Under the pieces are notes generated by a model, which did not search any database, was not told the origin of the DNA, and worked only from the letters and a program-made list of their open reading frames with translations. The translations under genes and the position numbers were made by a program. This document shows positions 45,099 to 54,242 of a stretch of DNA of 64,000 bases, piece after piece. Numbering within the stretch: position 1 is the stretch's first letter; the number at the start of each line of letters is the position of its first letter. The stretch comes from Eutrophovita brisbanensis (GTDB taxonomy: Bacteria; Pseudomonadota; Gammaproteobacteria; Burkholderiales; Eutrophovitaceae), in NCBI GenBank assembly GCA_038147395.1, contig JAYQTM010000001.1:992001-1056000 (forward strand), given 5' to 3'.

Positions 45099-45111
45099 GT
45101 GTCTTGTTCCC

Positions 45112-45164
45112 CGATTTAAGGTTCTTAAATCGCATCGTGGCCTGTTCGAAAAGACCTGGCCACG
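45112..45164 (-). repeat. two inverted repeats between prpD and acnA
   Basis: CGATTTAAG (45112-45120) and CTTAAATCG (45124-45132) are perfect arms with a 3-nt centre. CGTGGCC (45136-45142) and GGCCACG (45158-45164) form a second hairpin. Neither is followed by a T run on the minus strand, so they are unlikely to be full terminators. They may set transcript stability, or the first may be an operator. Confidence 0.6.
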
Positions 45165-45184
45165 ACACGATGTATTGCGTTGAT

Positions 45185-46636
45185 TTAGATAACCATCATA
45201 TCCACGAATTCATGGACTGGTGTTGCTGACAACTTTTTGCTGTTTTGACACAGGTCCAAAATTGCTTTTTGTTGCTTCACTGGGAATTTTCTTGCCAAGT
45301 TCGTCTTGAATTTTTGAACCAAGACGGGCATTCCTTCTTTTCGACGTCGCTTGTGTCCAATCGGATATTCGCACACAAGTTCTTTCAGTTTTTTGCCATC
45401 TTTAAATTCGACGGTGAGTGCATTCGCGATCGAACGTTTTTTCGGATCGTGATAGTCCTTCGTGAAGTTTTTGTCCTCAACGCAGACGATTTTTGCTCTT
45501 AATTTATCAATCCGAGGATCCGATGCAATGTCGTCTTCGTAATCAGAAGCCGTCAATCGACCATATAAGATCGGCACCGCTACCATGTACTGAATACAAT
45601 GATCACGATCGGCAGGGTTATTCAATGGACCCTTTTTATCGATGATGCGGATACATGCTTCGTGTGTTCGTATTGTGATCTTTTTAATGTCGTCAGCTGT
45701 TTTACCTGCTTTTTTCAATAGATCGTGTATTTGCATCGCGCTCTCAACCGCAGTCTGAGAGTGGAACTCCGCTGGGAACGAAATTTTAAACAGAACGTTT
45801 TCCATCACATAGCTTCCGTAAGGCCGCTGGAATTTGAATGGATTTCCTTTGAATAGAACGTCGTAAAAACCCCATGTTTTCGCACTGAGAACGGATGGGT
45901 AACCCATCTCGCCGGTCTTTGCGATAAGCGCCAAGCGAACTGCTCGACTTGTCGCATCTCCGGCTGCCCAGCTTTTGCGTGATCCCGTGTTCGGAGCATG
46001 TCGATACGTTCTCAATGATTGTCCATCCACCCAAGCTAGCGAGACTGCATTGATGATTTCCTCTTCATTCAGTCCCATCATTGCAGCGACTACCGCGGTC
46101 GATGCTACTTTAACGAGGACAACGTGATCGAGGCCGACTTTGTTGAAACTATTCTCTAGGGCAAGACATCCTTGAATTTCGTGCGCCTTGATCATCGCGG
46201 TGAGCACATCTTTCATGGTGAGCGGTTTTTTTCCTGCTGCGACCGCATTTCGTGAAAGCCAATCGGCTGTGGCGAGGATGCCGCCGAGGTTGTCTGATGG
46301 GTGTCCCCACTCAGCTGCAAGCCAGGTGTCGTTAAAATCAAGCCAGCGGATCATCGCGCCAATATTAAACGCGGCCTGTACCGGATCGAGTTGGAACTGA
46401 GTTCCTGGGACTTTTGCTCCATTAGGAACGACAGTTCCGGGAACAACAGGCCCTAATAATTTATTGCACGCTGGATATTCTAGAGCCTCGAGGCCACACC
46501 CTAGAGTGTCCATTAAGCAGTAGCGAGCAGTCTCGTAAGCTTCTTTGCTGGTGATGGCTTTTTTTGCGACATATTTTGCGATATCGACGAGGACTTTATC
46601 GGGTTTTGGTCTTACGTTTGAGATGTGTGCTGACAT
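45185..46636 (-). CDS. prpD: 2-methylcitrate dehydratase PrpD
   Basis: This 483-aa MmgE/PrpD-family enzyme dehydrates 2-methylcitrate to 2-methylaconitate. Family segments are ARYCLMDTLGCGLEAL, MIRWLDFNDTWLAAEWGHPSDNLG, SLAWVDGQSLRTYRHAPNTGSRKSW split over two blocks, and FPAEFHSQTAVESA. Start ATG 46636 gives MSAHISNVRPKPD; the longer frame lies in the intercistronic hairpin region. It is in the prpB-prpC-prpD-acnA run. Confidence 0.95.
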   Translation of the reverse strand: MSAHISNVRPKPDKVLVDIAKYVAKKAITSKEAYETARYCLMDTLGCGLEALEYPACNKLLGPVVPGTVVPNGAKVPGTQFQLDPVQAAFNIGAMIRWLDFNDTWLAAEWGHPSDNLGGILATADWLSRNAVAAGKKPLTMKDVLTAMIKAHEIQGCLALENSFNKVGLDHVVLVKVASTAVVAAMMGLNEEEIINAVSLAWVDGQSLRTYRHAPNTGSRKSWAAGDATSRAVRLALIAKTGEMGYPSVLSAKTWGFYDVLFKGNPFKFQRPYGSYVMENVLFKISFPAEFHSQTAVESAMQIHDLLKKAGKTADDIKKITIRTHEACIRIIDKKGPLNNPADRDHCIQYMVAVPILYGRLTASDYEDDIASDPRIDKLRAKIVCVEDKNFTKDYHDPKKRSIANALTVEFKDGKKLKELVCEYPIGHKRRRKEGMPVLVQKFKTNLARKFPVKQQKAILDLCQNSKKLSATPVHEFVDMMVI

Positions 46637-46674
46637 TGATCGTGATTCCGTTTTTAGATAATCAAAATTGAAGA

Positions 46675-46700
46675 AGTGGTGTTCTCTTGAGAACACCACT
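46675..46700 (-). repeat. perfect 12-bp inverted repeat between prpC and prpD
   Basis: AGTGGTGTTCTC (46675-46686) and GAGAACACCACT (46689-46700) are exact complements with 2 nt between, forming a very stable hairpin in the prpC-prpD mRNA. On the minus strand only scattered Ts follow, so it is at most a partial terminator. It starts 9 bp after the prpC stop. Confidence 0.8.
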
Positions 46701-46708
46701 GTCGTTTA

Positions 46709-47863
46709 TTACTTGCGTTTTGCGAGTGCTTGCCACTTGAGATTTTCTGGTCCTGTGTAGTTCGCACTCGGACGAATGATTTTTCCGTCAAGTCGTTGCT
46801 CAATGACGTGGGCTGCCCATCCAGTTGTACGAGCAATCACGAAAATTGGTGTAAACATTGCTGTTGGTATCCCCATCTGGTTATAGCTAACAGCTGAGAA
46901 CCAATCGAGATTCGGGAACATTTTTTTCTCATTCCACATGACCGACTCGATGCGTGCGGCGATGTTGAATAGGTTCATGTTGCCTGTCTCTTTACAAAGA
47001 TCTTTGGATACTTTCTTGATGACCTCATTTCGTGGGTCACTGATTGTGTACACGGGGTGTCCAAAGCCGATGACAATTTCCTTGTTTGCAATTCGTTGCT
47101 TGATATCAGCTTCCGCTTCGTCTGGTCCGTGATAGCGTTGCTGGATTTCATAAGCGACTTCGTTTGCACCGCCGTGCTTTGGTCCTCTCAGTGCACCAAT
47201 AGCACCCGTGATCGATGAGTACATGTCAGATGCTGTACCCGCGATGACTCGACCAGTAAATGTGGACGCATTAAATTCATGCTCCGCGTACAGAATAAGA
47301 GAGGTGTGCATGGCTTTGACCCACAGGTCTGAAGGTTCTTTGCCATGCAGCATATGCAGAAAGTGTCCACCGACTGAGTCATCATCAGTTTCGGTATCAA
47401 TACGACGTCCGTTATGACTCCAGTGATACCAATAAAGCAGCATGGAACCAAATGAGGCAATCAACCGGTCGGCAATGTCACGTGCTCCTGGGACATTGTG
47501 ATCTTCTTTTTCGGGTAAGACTGTACCAAGTGCAGAGCAGCCTGTTCGAAGCACATCCATTGGATGCGCTGAAGCAGGTATCCATTCGAGAACGGCTTTT
47601 ACGTTCGTGGGTAAACCTCGAAGTGACTTAAGTTTTAATTTGTAGTTTTGAAGTTCTGCAGCGGTTGGGAGTTTGCCATGAACCAGTAAGTAGGAGATTT
47701 CCTCAAACTCAGCGTCCTGAGCGAAGTCAAGAATGTCGTAGCCACGATAGTGGAGATCATTCCCAGTGCGCCCAACAGTACAAAGCGCCGTGTTGCCGGC
47801 AGGGACGCCTGATAGGGCGACTGATTTTTTTGGTTTTGGTTTGGTTGCTGTTTTATCGCTCAT
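46709..47863 (-). CDS. prpC: 2-methylcitrate synthase PrpC
   Basis: This 384-aa citrate-synthase-family enzyme condenses propionyl-CoA with oxaloacetate. It shows LSGVPAGNTALCTVGRTGNDL, LILYAEHEFNASTFTGRVIAGT and IGFGHPVYTISDPRN, a PrpC-type form (GHPVY rather than GHRVY of GltA). It overlaps prpB by 4 bp. A true citrate synthase gene (gltA) lies separately at 55244. Confidence 0.95.
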   Translation of the reverse strand: MSDKTATKPKPKKSVALSGVPAGNTALCTVGRTGNDLHYRGYDILDFAQDAEFEEISYLLVHGKLPTAAELQNYKLKLKSLRGLPTNVKAVLEWIPASAHPMDVLRTGCSALGTVLPEKEDHNVPGARDIADRLIASFGSMLLYWYHWSHNGRRIDTETDDDSVGGHFLHMLHGKEPSDLWVKAMHTSLILYAEHEFNASTFTGRVIAGTASDMYSSITGAIGALRGPKHGGANEVAYEIQQRYHGPDEAEADIKQRIANKEIVIGFGHPVYTISDPRNEVIKKVSKDLCKETGNMNLFNIAARIESVMWNEKKMFPNLDWFSAVSYNQMGIPTAMFTPIFVIARTTGWAAHVIEQRLDGKIIRPSANYTGPENLKWQALAKRK

Positions 47864-48747
47864 GATTGTTTTTCCTTTGCGAATAGTTCATCGAGTTTTT
47901 GCTCATACTTGTGGTAATCCAGATAGTCATACAACTCTGCCCGAGTTTGCATGGTGTCAACGACCGATTGCTGTGTTCCTTCAGACCGAAGTGTTTTATA
48001 GACATTGAGGGCTGCAGCATTCATCGCTCTGAATGCCGATAGCGGGTAGAGAATGAGGCCGACGTTGACTGAACGAAGCTCTTCAACCGTATAGAGTGGT
48101 GTAGCACCAAATTCCGTAATATTCGCGAGGATCGGTACCCCAACCGCATCAGCAAATTTCTGGTACATGCTCAGCTCAGTCATAGCCTCTGGAAAGATCA
48201 TGTCCGCACCAGCTTCAACGCACGCACAGGCACGCTCGATTGCTGCATCTAACCCTTCGACCGCGAGCGCATCTGTGCGCGCCATGATGACAAAGTCTGA
48301 GTCAGTTCTCGCGTCTGCCGCAGCTTTGATGCGATCGACAAATTCGCACTTGCTCACGATTTCTTTGTTAGGCCGATGACCACAGCGCTTACTTTGCACT
48401 TGGTCTTCAATATGCATCGCGCCCGCACCAAATTTAATGAGTGATTTGACAGTGCGAGCGATGTTAAATGCGCCGCCGAATCCTGTGTCGACATCGACGA
48501 GAAGGGGCAGGGAGCATACGTCGGTGATGCGCCTGACATCAGTGAGCACATCGTCTAAAGCCGAAATGCCTAGATCAGGTATTCCCAAAGATCCCGCAGC
48601 TACGCCGCCGCCAGATAGGTATATCGCTTTGTAACCTGTTTGTTCTGCCAAACGGGCGTGGTAGGCATTAATCGCCCCCACAACCTGCAACGGTTGCTCT
48701 GTGGCAACCGCCTCTTTAAATTTTTTGCCTTGGGACATCATTGTCAT
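47860..48747 (-). CDS. prpB: methylisocitrate lyase PrpB
   Basis: This 295-aa ICL/PEPM-family enzyme splits 2-methylisocitrate into pyruvate and succinate. Motifs are YLSGGGVAAGSLGIPDLG, the VDVDTGFGG metal site and catalytic KRCGH. ATG 48747 is supported by AGGAA 5 bp upstream. It overlaps prpC by 4 bp (ATGA). Confidence 0.95.
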   Translation of the reverse strand: MTMMSQGKKFKEAVATEQPLQVVGAINAYHARLAEQTGYKAIYLSGGGVAAGSLGIPDLGISALDDVLTDVRRITDVCSLPLLVDVDTGFGGAFNIARTVKSLIKFGAGAMHIEDQVQSKRCGHRPNKEIVSKCEFVDRIKAAADARTDSDFVIMARTDALAVEGLDAAIERACACVEAGADMIFPEAMTELSMYQKFADAVGVPILANITEFGATPLYTVEELRSVNVGLILYPLSAFRAMNAAALNVYKTLRSEGTQQSVVDTMQTRAELYDYLDYHKYEQKLDELFAKEKQS

Positions 48748-48755
48748 AAAGGTTC

Positions 48756-49745
48756 CTAATCGTTTGTCTTAAAAAATAGTTCTTTTGTATCGTTGTCAAT
48801 CGGAGCGCCCGTGACATATGCGCGTTGCAGCAGATCCCAAAAAAATCGATAGCTGGCTCGGTCGTGCATTTCATTGTTGTGTGAAATAGGACCCCAGTTT
48901 GCTTGTTGTGCCGCGGTGAGAATTTGAGCGGCTCGTTCGATTTCAGATTCCTGTGGCTGCATCGCAGTCACAATGGAATCAATTTGAGAAGGATGGATGC
49001 TGTACATTCTGAGATACCCGTAGTTATTGCGAGCAATGGTCGCGTCTTCAAATGCAACATTTGGATCCTTGATTTCCAAACATGGGTTATGTGTTGCGAT
49101 GAGCCCATAGCGTAATGCAGCAGCTGCAATTTCCGCTTTTGCTCTGGAGATGAGTTGATTTGAGAACTGTACGGGAGATCTCATCGCACTCGCCGGGATC
49201 GCACCTTGATGGTCACTGACGAAGTCGAGTAATCCAAAGATCAGGCCTTGAAGCCCGTCAATACTCGCGATTTCAAAGACTTCATGAAGCGCGCTCTGTG
49301 TTTCGATGAGTATGTGGATTGGAGGCGCAGATACGCCGTTTCGTAGAGCAACCTGTTTGACGTAGTCCACGGTTTTCGCTGCATCACTATGACCAATTGG
49401 TTTTGGGATCGTGAGGTAAGAAATTTTGTCTCCCGCCTCAGCCATAAGCACATCAATATCATCTCGACACGATGCGTGAAGTGGATCATGGATGCGAACG
49501 CCCATGCGATACTTGGGTTCGGCCAGCGATTGAATCAGTTTCGCGACCATTTGCGCGTGTTCACGCTCTTGTCCAGTTGGTGCGCCATCTTCACAGTCGC
49601 ATGTGACATCAAACTGCGTGGCGCTTGTTCTCTGGAGATCGCTCGCTTTACGAATGAACTTCTCATTTCCCGCAAAATGCTCACACGCAGGAATAATCGG
49701 CAAAGAAGCTCCTGTTTGAAACAAGACGCTGGACGGGTGTGTCAT
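48756..49745 (-). CDS. HpcH/HpaI aldolase / citrate lyase beta (CitE)-like protein
   Basis: This 329-aa CoA-ester-lyase-like TIM barrel has DVTCDCEDGAP, where the Asp/Glu pair is a likely Mg ligand, then MGVRIHDP, LIETQSALHEVFEIA and FGLLDFVSDHQGA. The related enzymes act on malyl-CoA or citramalyl-CoA; the actual substrate here is unknown. I prefer ATG 49745 (7 bp after AGGAAG) over GTG 49748. It sits between mdh and prpB, as in several Burkholderiales. Confidence 0.85.
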   Translation of the reverse strand: MTHPSSVLFQTGASLPIIPACEHFAGNEKFIRKASDLQRTSATQFDVTCDCEDGAPTGQEREHAQMVAKLIQSLAEPKYRMGVRIHDPLHASCRDDIDVLMAEAGDKISYLTIPKPIGHSDAAKTVDYVKQVALRNGVSAPPIHILIETQSALHEVFEIASIDGLQGLIFGLLDFVSDHQGAIPASAMRSPVQFSNQLISRAKAEIAAAALRYGLIATHNPCLEIKDPNVAFEDATIARNNYGYLRMYSIHPSQIDSIVTAMQPQESEIERAAQILTAAQQANWGPISHNNEMHDRASYRFFWDLLQRAYVTGAPIDNDTKELFFKTND

Positions 49746-49760
49746 CACGCCGCTTCCTGG

Positions 49761-50741
49761 TTAGCTAAATAAATGGTTGATCGCAGCGCGTTCTTCCTCA
49801 AGCTCTTGCAAGGTTTTATCCATTTGTTTTCTGCTGAATTCGTCAATGTCGAGTCCTGTAACAATGGAATACTCACCGTCGGAGCACGTTGTTGGGAAGC
49901 CGTAAATGACGCCCTCTGGAATGCCGTATGACCCGTCTGACGGAACACCCATGGTTGTCCATTTGCCATTCGTTCCGTTAACCCAGTCTCGAACATGATC
50001 GATTGCGGCTGATGCGGCTGATGCAGCGGAAGAGAGCCCTCTGGCCTCGATAATGGCGGCACCTCGCTTACCCACGGTTGAAATGAAGGTGTTCTCATAC
50101 CAATCTTGATCGTTAACGGCACTTGGCGCTTTGTCGCCCCCAATGGTCGCGAAACGATAATCTGGATACATGGTTGGTGAATGGTTTCCCCAAACGATGA
50201 GTTGTTCGATCGAGTCGACACTTTTACCGGTCTTCGAGGCGAGTTGTGACAGTGCGCGATTGTGATCGAGTCTCAGCATTGCCGTAAAATTCTTACTCGG
50301 TAGATCAGGAGCACTCTTCATGGCGATGTATGCGTTGGTGTTCGCAGGGTTACCAACCACGAGTACCTTCACGTCACGACTGGCAACTTTATTCAGGGCT
50401 GCCCCTTGAACTGTGAAAATCGCACCATTTGCCTCGAGAAGATCTTTACGCTCCATGCCTTTCGATCGAGGTCGAGCTCCTACGAGGAGGGCGATGTCAG
50501 CATCTTTAAACGCGACTTCAGGGTCATCACTCTGCACTACGCCGGCGAGTAGGGGGAACGCACAATCGTCTAATTCCATGACAACGCCTTTTAAAGCGTT
50601 CAATGCGGGTGTGATCTCTAGCAACTGGAGGATGACGGGTTGATCCTTACCCAACATTTCGCCTGACGCGATTCTAAATAGCAAACTGTATCCAATTTGA
50701 CCTGCGGCACCAGTTACGGCGACTCTCACGGGTGATTTCAT
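49761..50741 (-). CDS. mdh: NAD-dependent malate dehydrogenase
   Basis: This 326-aa enzyme is of the cytosolic-type malate dehydrogenase group found in betaproteobacteria. It has the NAD motif VTGAAGQIGYSLLFRIASG, GARPRSKGMERKDLL, VGNPANTNAYIA, LDHNRALSQLA and the catalytic His in IVWGNHSPTMYPD. It is the first gene of the minus-strand arm. A palindrome TTTAACGTTAAA (50760-50771) lies 18 bp upstream of its start and may be regulatory. Confidence 0.96.
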   Translation of the reverse strand: MKSPVRVAVTGAAGQIGYSLLFRIASGEMLGKDQPVILQLLEITPALNALKGVVMELDDCAFPLLAGVVQSDDPEVAFKDADIALLVGARPRSKGMERKDLLEANGAIFTVQGAALNKVASRDVKVLVVGNPANTNAYIAMKSAPDLPSKNFTAMLRLDHNRALSQLASKTGKSVDSIEQLIVWGNHSPTMYPDYRFATIGGDKAPSAVNDQDWYENTFISTVGKRGAAIIEARGLSSAASAASAAIDHVRDWVNGTNGKWTTMGVPSDGSYGIPEGVIYGFPTTCSDGEYSIVTGLDIDEFSRKQMDKTLQELEEERAAINHLFS

Positions 50742-50878
50742 CGAGCTCTATCCTTATGATTTAACGTTAAAAAATGATCGTTTTTGCATTTATTCTTAGT
50801 ATTTTCAGCAGTTTTTGTCCGCTAAGCGCGGCTAAATCGGGGTGCATATTACCCGTTTTTACGTCGCGCAGTCAAGAA

Positions 50879-50892
50879 GTCTTATATAAGAC
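50879..50892. promoter_or_regulatory. candidate GntR operator in the mdh-gntR intergenic region
   Basis: GTCTTATATAAGAC is a perfect 14-bp palindrome 60 bp upstream of the gntR start. It is followed at once by another ATAAGA half (ACATAAGA), so the ATAAGA unit occurs twice in direct orientation. The neighbouring GntR regulator commonly autoregulates through such sites. The palindrome could control both the mdh arm and the gntR-sdh arm. Confidence 0.6.
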
Positions 50893-50952
50893 ATAAGATT
50901 GCAAATAATTCTTGTAGATTAATCTCTCATTTGGTACTAGAATGCGACTGTT

Positions 50953-51690
50953 ATGGAGCTTGTTAGTGACAACAACACTGGCTACGTGCCTCTTTACCGC
51001 CAAATAAAGCGGTTAATCACGGAATCCCTCGTTTCGGGAGAATGGGCGCCGGGTTCTCCCATTCCCAGTGAAATGGAGTTGGCGCAGCGCTACAGTGTGA
51101 GCCAAGGCACCGTCCGAAAGGCAGTTTCTGAGCTGGCCTCTCAAAAAATACTCGTCAGACACCAAGGCAAGGGGACGTTTGTCGCGTCTCATTCTCAAGA
51201 ATCCACAAAATTTCCATTTTTGCGCATTACGCCCGACTCAGGTGTGGTTGAAGAGGTTGATGCGAGATTATTAGATTTTTGGCGAATCAAGCTGGATGGT
51301 CAGTCCGCTGGCTTTTTGAACGTTGCTGAGGGCTCCAGCGGCTGGTTGATCCGACGCATCCTTGCACCTGAGGGCGAGGAATCAATATACGAGGAGATTC
51401 GCCTGCCTGGATCGTCTTTTGAGACGATTGAAGAGTCCATGATTACCGATCACCAGTGCATGCTCTACAGCATGTATGAGTCGATTTTCAACGTTCGCAT
51501 TGTTTATGTCGAGGAGCGTGTTAAGGCGATCATTGGTGAAGGCGAGATCGTAGACCGCCTCGGGCTCCTTGACGGTGCGCCGTTATTGAAAGTCGAGCGG
51601 GTCGCTTACACGTACGACGATCGGCCGGTGGAACTCAGACGAAGTTATTGCAACACCACGAAGCATTCATATCGAAACAAAATCATTTAG
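50953..51690 (+). CDS. GntR/HutC-family transcriptional regulator
   Basis: This 245-aa protein has an N-terminal winged helix (about 10-78, with PLYRQIKRLITESLVSGEWAPGSPIPSE and KAVSELASQKILVRHQGKGTFV) and a C-terminal UTRA effector domain that ends FRIERVAYTYDDRPVELRRSYC-like (here LKVERVAYTYDDRPVELRRS). It directly precedes sdhC and is divergent from mdh, so control of TCA-cycle genes is likely. The effector is unknown. Confidence 0.9.
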   Translation: MELVSDNNTGYVPLYRQIKRLITESLVSGEWAPGSPIPSEMELAQRYSVSQGTVRKAVSELASQKILVRHQGKGTFVASHSQESTKFPFLRITPDSGVVEEVDARLLDFWRIKLDGQSAGFLNVAEGSSGWLIRRILAPEGEESIYEEIRLPGSSFETIEESMITDHQCMLYSMYESIFNVRIVYVEERVKAIIGEGEIVDRLGLLDGAPLLKVERVAYTYDDRPVELRRSYCNTTKHSYRNKII

Positions 51691-51722
51691 GAACGATTTC
51701 ACAACGCGAGGAACTGAGTGTG

Positions 51723-52100
51723 ATGAAAACAAAACAACGACCAAAACATCTAGACCTTCCTAAAATTCGTTTGCCATTGCCAGGGTTTGTCTCGATTCTC
51801 CATCGCATCAGTGGCTTCGGGCTGTTCATCATGATCGGTGTCATATTGGGATTGCTATCCCTTAGCTTCGAATCTGAGGTGGGTTACGCGCAGGCTGTCG
51901 AGTGCCTCACGGGCTGGCTGGGCAAGCTCTTTGTGATCGGTATTTTGTGGGCATTCACGCACCACTTTTTTGCTGGCATCCGGTTTTTACTCCTCGATCT
52001 CCACGTTGGCACGGAGCTCGGCGCGGCCAGAAAATCCAGTGCGGCGGTTTTAATACTTAGCCTCGGGGTGACGTTACTCATAGGAGCGCAATTATGGTAA
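51723..52100 (+). CDS. sdhC: succinate dehydrogenase cytochrome b556 subunit
   Basis: This roughly 125-aa membrane anchor has three helices and the SdhC signature PLPGFVSILHRISGFGLF plus HHFFAGIRFLLLDLH, which holds the haem-ligand His. GAGGA at 51708-51712 supports ATG 51723 or the adjacent GTG 51720. The stop overlaps sdhD by 7 bp. Confidence 0.93.
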   Translation: MKTKQRPKHLDLPKIRLPLPGFVSILHRISGFGLFIMIGVILGLLSLSFESEVGYAQAVECLTGWLGKLFVIGILWAFTHHFFAGIRFLLLDLHVGTELGAARKSSAAVLILSLGVTLLIGAQLW

Positions 52101-52441
52101 ATCGAATCATTACAGGCGCTCATTACGGGCTCAAAGACTGGTTGGTCCAGCGTGTGACCGCGGTCGTGATGGCAAGCTATACGATTTTATTCGCGATCAT
52201 GTACTGGATTAGCTGTCCTCAGAACTATCTTGATTGGGTCACGATGTTCGAGCCTCAGTGGATGCGGCTTGCGACGATGTTGTTTTTTCTCAGTCTCTTT
52301 TGGCACGCATGGATTGGTGTAAGAGATATCTACATGGATTACGTGAAGTGTGCGGCGTTGAGGCTGGGTCTTCAGGTCGTCACCATCTTGGTGCTCATCG
52401 CATATGCGTTGTGGACTGTTCAAATATTGTGGAGCTTATAA
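52094..52441 (+). CDS. sdhD: succinate dehydrogenase membrane anchor subunit
   Basis: This 115-aa protein has three membrane helices and the SdhD pattern ITGAHYGLKDWLVQRVTAVVMASY and FWHAWIGVRDIYMDYVK, with a His near the quinone/haem site. It overlaps sdhC by 7 bp and abuts sdhA with no gap, as expected for the four-subunit complex. Confidence 0.93.
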   Translation: MVNRIITGAHYGLKDWLVQRVTAVVMASYTILFAIMYWISCPQNYLDWVTMFEPQWMRLATMLFFLSLFWHAWIGVRDIYMDYVKCAALRLGLQVVTILVLIAYALWTVQILWSL

Positions 52442-54208
52442 ATGTCTTATCCAGTTAGAAAATTCGATGCAGTGGTTGTGGGAGCAGGTGGCGCTGGATT
52501 GAGGTCAGCTCTACAGCTATCAGAGGCTGGTTTTAACGTCGCGGTGTTGTCCAAAGTGTTTCCGACCCGATCTCACACCGTGGCGGCCCAAGGTGGCGTT
52601 GGTGCCGCGCTCGCAAATATGGGCGAGGATAGTTGGCATTGGCACATGTACGACACCGTTAAGGGCTCTGATTGGTTGGGAGATCAGGACGCGATCGAGT
52701 TTATGTGTCGAGAAGCGCCGAAAAGCATCATTGAACTTGAGCATTTTGGGATGCCATTTGATCGTAATGAGAACGGCACGGTCTATCAGAGACCATTTGG
52801 CGGGCATATGCAAAATTTTGGTGCAGGTCCACCGAGCCAACGTTCGTGTTGTGCTGCAGACAGAACCGGACATGCGATGCTCCACACGTTGTATCAGCGA
52901 AATGTTCGTGCGAACACTCACTTTTTTGTTGAATGGATGGCGCTCGACTTAATCAGGGATGCCTCAGGGCAAGTGGTGGGTGTCACTGCGATGGAAATGG
53001 AGACTGGTGAAGTGTTTGTTCTCCACTCGAGAGCTGTTCTCTTTGCAACCGGCGGTGCAGGGCGTGTTTATGCATCGAGCACCAACGCGTACATCAATAC
53101 GGGTGATGGGTTGGGTATTGTCTCAAGAGCAGGAATTCCCCTTGAAGACATGGAGTTTTGGCAATTTCATCCAACCGGTGTGGCTGGCGCTGGAGTGCTC
53201 ATTACTGAGGGTGTCCGAGGTGAGGGTGGATATCTTTTAAACAAAGATGGCGAACGCTTTATGGAGCGTTACGCACCGAACGCGAAGGATCTCGCATCTC
53301 GTGATGTGGTAGCGAGGGCGATGGCAACTGAGATTAAAGACGGTCGAGGTTGTGGAGACCAAGGCGATCATGTGATGTTAAAACTTGATCACATTGGAGA
53401 GGCTTTAATCGAGAGCAAACTCCCAGGTATTCGTGAAATTGCGAAGAAATTCGCGAATGTCGACCCTGTGAAGGATCCGATACCGGTTGTCCCAACGTGT
53501 CACTACATGATGGGCGGCATTCCAACAAACTACCGTGGGGAAGTTGTTGCTCCATCTGGCTCTGACATGGAGGCGATTGTGCCGGGGCTTTACGCAGCTG
53601 GTGAATGCGCCTGTGCATCGGTTCACGGGGCGAATCGACTCGGTACCAATTCTTTGACTGATCTTCTCGTCTTTGGAAAGTCCGCGGGTAATTCGACCGT
53701 TGAATTCCTCAAACAAAACAAGGGTCATGCTGATCTTCCGAGCGATGCGGGTGAGTTAACGCGAGCGCGACTTGATCGTCTAAATAATCAGACTGGTGGT
53801 GAGTCGGTATCGGAGGTCGGAGCAGCACTTCGCCAAACAATGCAACAAAATTGTGGCGTATTTCGATTCCCTGATCTTCTCGAGAAGGGTGTGGCGGAAA
53901 TTAAAGAGGTTGAACAACGAGTTGCGCGTACGGAAATCAAAGACAAGAGCAAGGTCTTTAATACGGCGAGAATCGAGGCATTGGAGTTAGAAAATTTGAT
54001 CGAGGTCGCGGTCTCCTCTTTGGTCTCTGCAGAGGCGCGTAAGGAGAGTCGTGGCGCTCACGATCGGGCCGATTTCGCGGAACGCGATGATCAAAATTGG
54101 TTGAAACACACGTTATGGTTCAAAGAAGGAAGCCGACTTGATTACAAGGCGGTTCACATGAAGCCACTGACGGCTGAGACGATTGAGCCTAAAGTTCGCA
54201 CGTATTAA
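52442..54208 (+). CDS. sdhA: succinate dehydrogenase flavoprotein subunit
   Basis: This 588-aa subunit oxidises succinate. It has the FAD motif VVVGAGGAGLRSAL, covalent-FAD His45 in RSHTVAAQGGVGAAL, HPTGVAGAGVLITEGVRGEGG and the HGANRLGTNSLTDLLVFG segment. Length equals E. coli SdhA. It starts directly after sdhD. Confidence 0.97.
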   Translation: MSYPVRKFDAVVVGAGGAGLRSALQLSEAGFNVAVLSKVFPTRSHTVAAQGGVGAALANMGEDSWHWHMYDTVKGSDWLGDQDAIEFMCREAPKSIIELEHFGMPFDRNENGTVYQRPFGGHMQNFGAGPPSQRSCCAADRTGHAMLHTLYQRNVRANTHFFVEWMALDLIRDASGQVVGVTAMEMETGEVFVLHSRAVLFATGGAGRVYASSTNAYINTGDGLGIVSRAGIPLEDMEFWQFHPTGVAGAGVLITEGVRGEGGYLLNKDGERFMERYAPNAKDLASRDVVARAMATEIKDGRGCGDQGDHVMLKLDHIGEALIESKLPGIREIAKKFANVDPVKDPIPVVPTCHYMMGGIPTNYRGEVVAPSGSDMEAIVPGLYAAGECACASVHGANRLGTNSLTDLLVFGKSAGNSTVEFLKQNKGHADLPSDAGELTRARLDRLNNQTGGESVSEVGAALRQTMQQNCGVFRFPDLLEKGVAEIKEVEQRVARTEIKDKSKVFNTARIEALELENLIEVAVSSLVSAEARKESRGAHDRADFAERDDQNWLKHTLWFKEGSRLDYKAVHMKPLTAETIEPKVRTY

Positions 54209-54242
54209 TCAAGGGTGAAATTCATCTAAAGGACAGACAGTT

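Noticed and set aside
45786..46034. Long open frames on either strand inside prpD, purL, acnA and sucA
   Set aside because: They are shadows of well-recognised genes and show no family features or ribosome sites.
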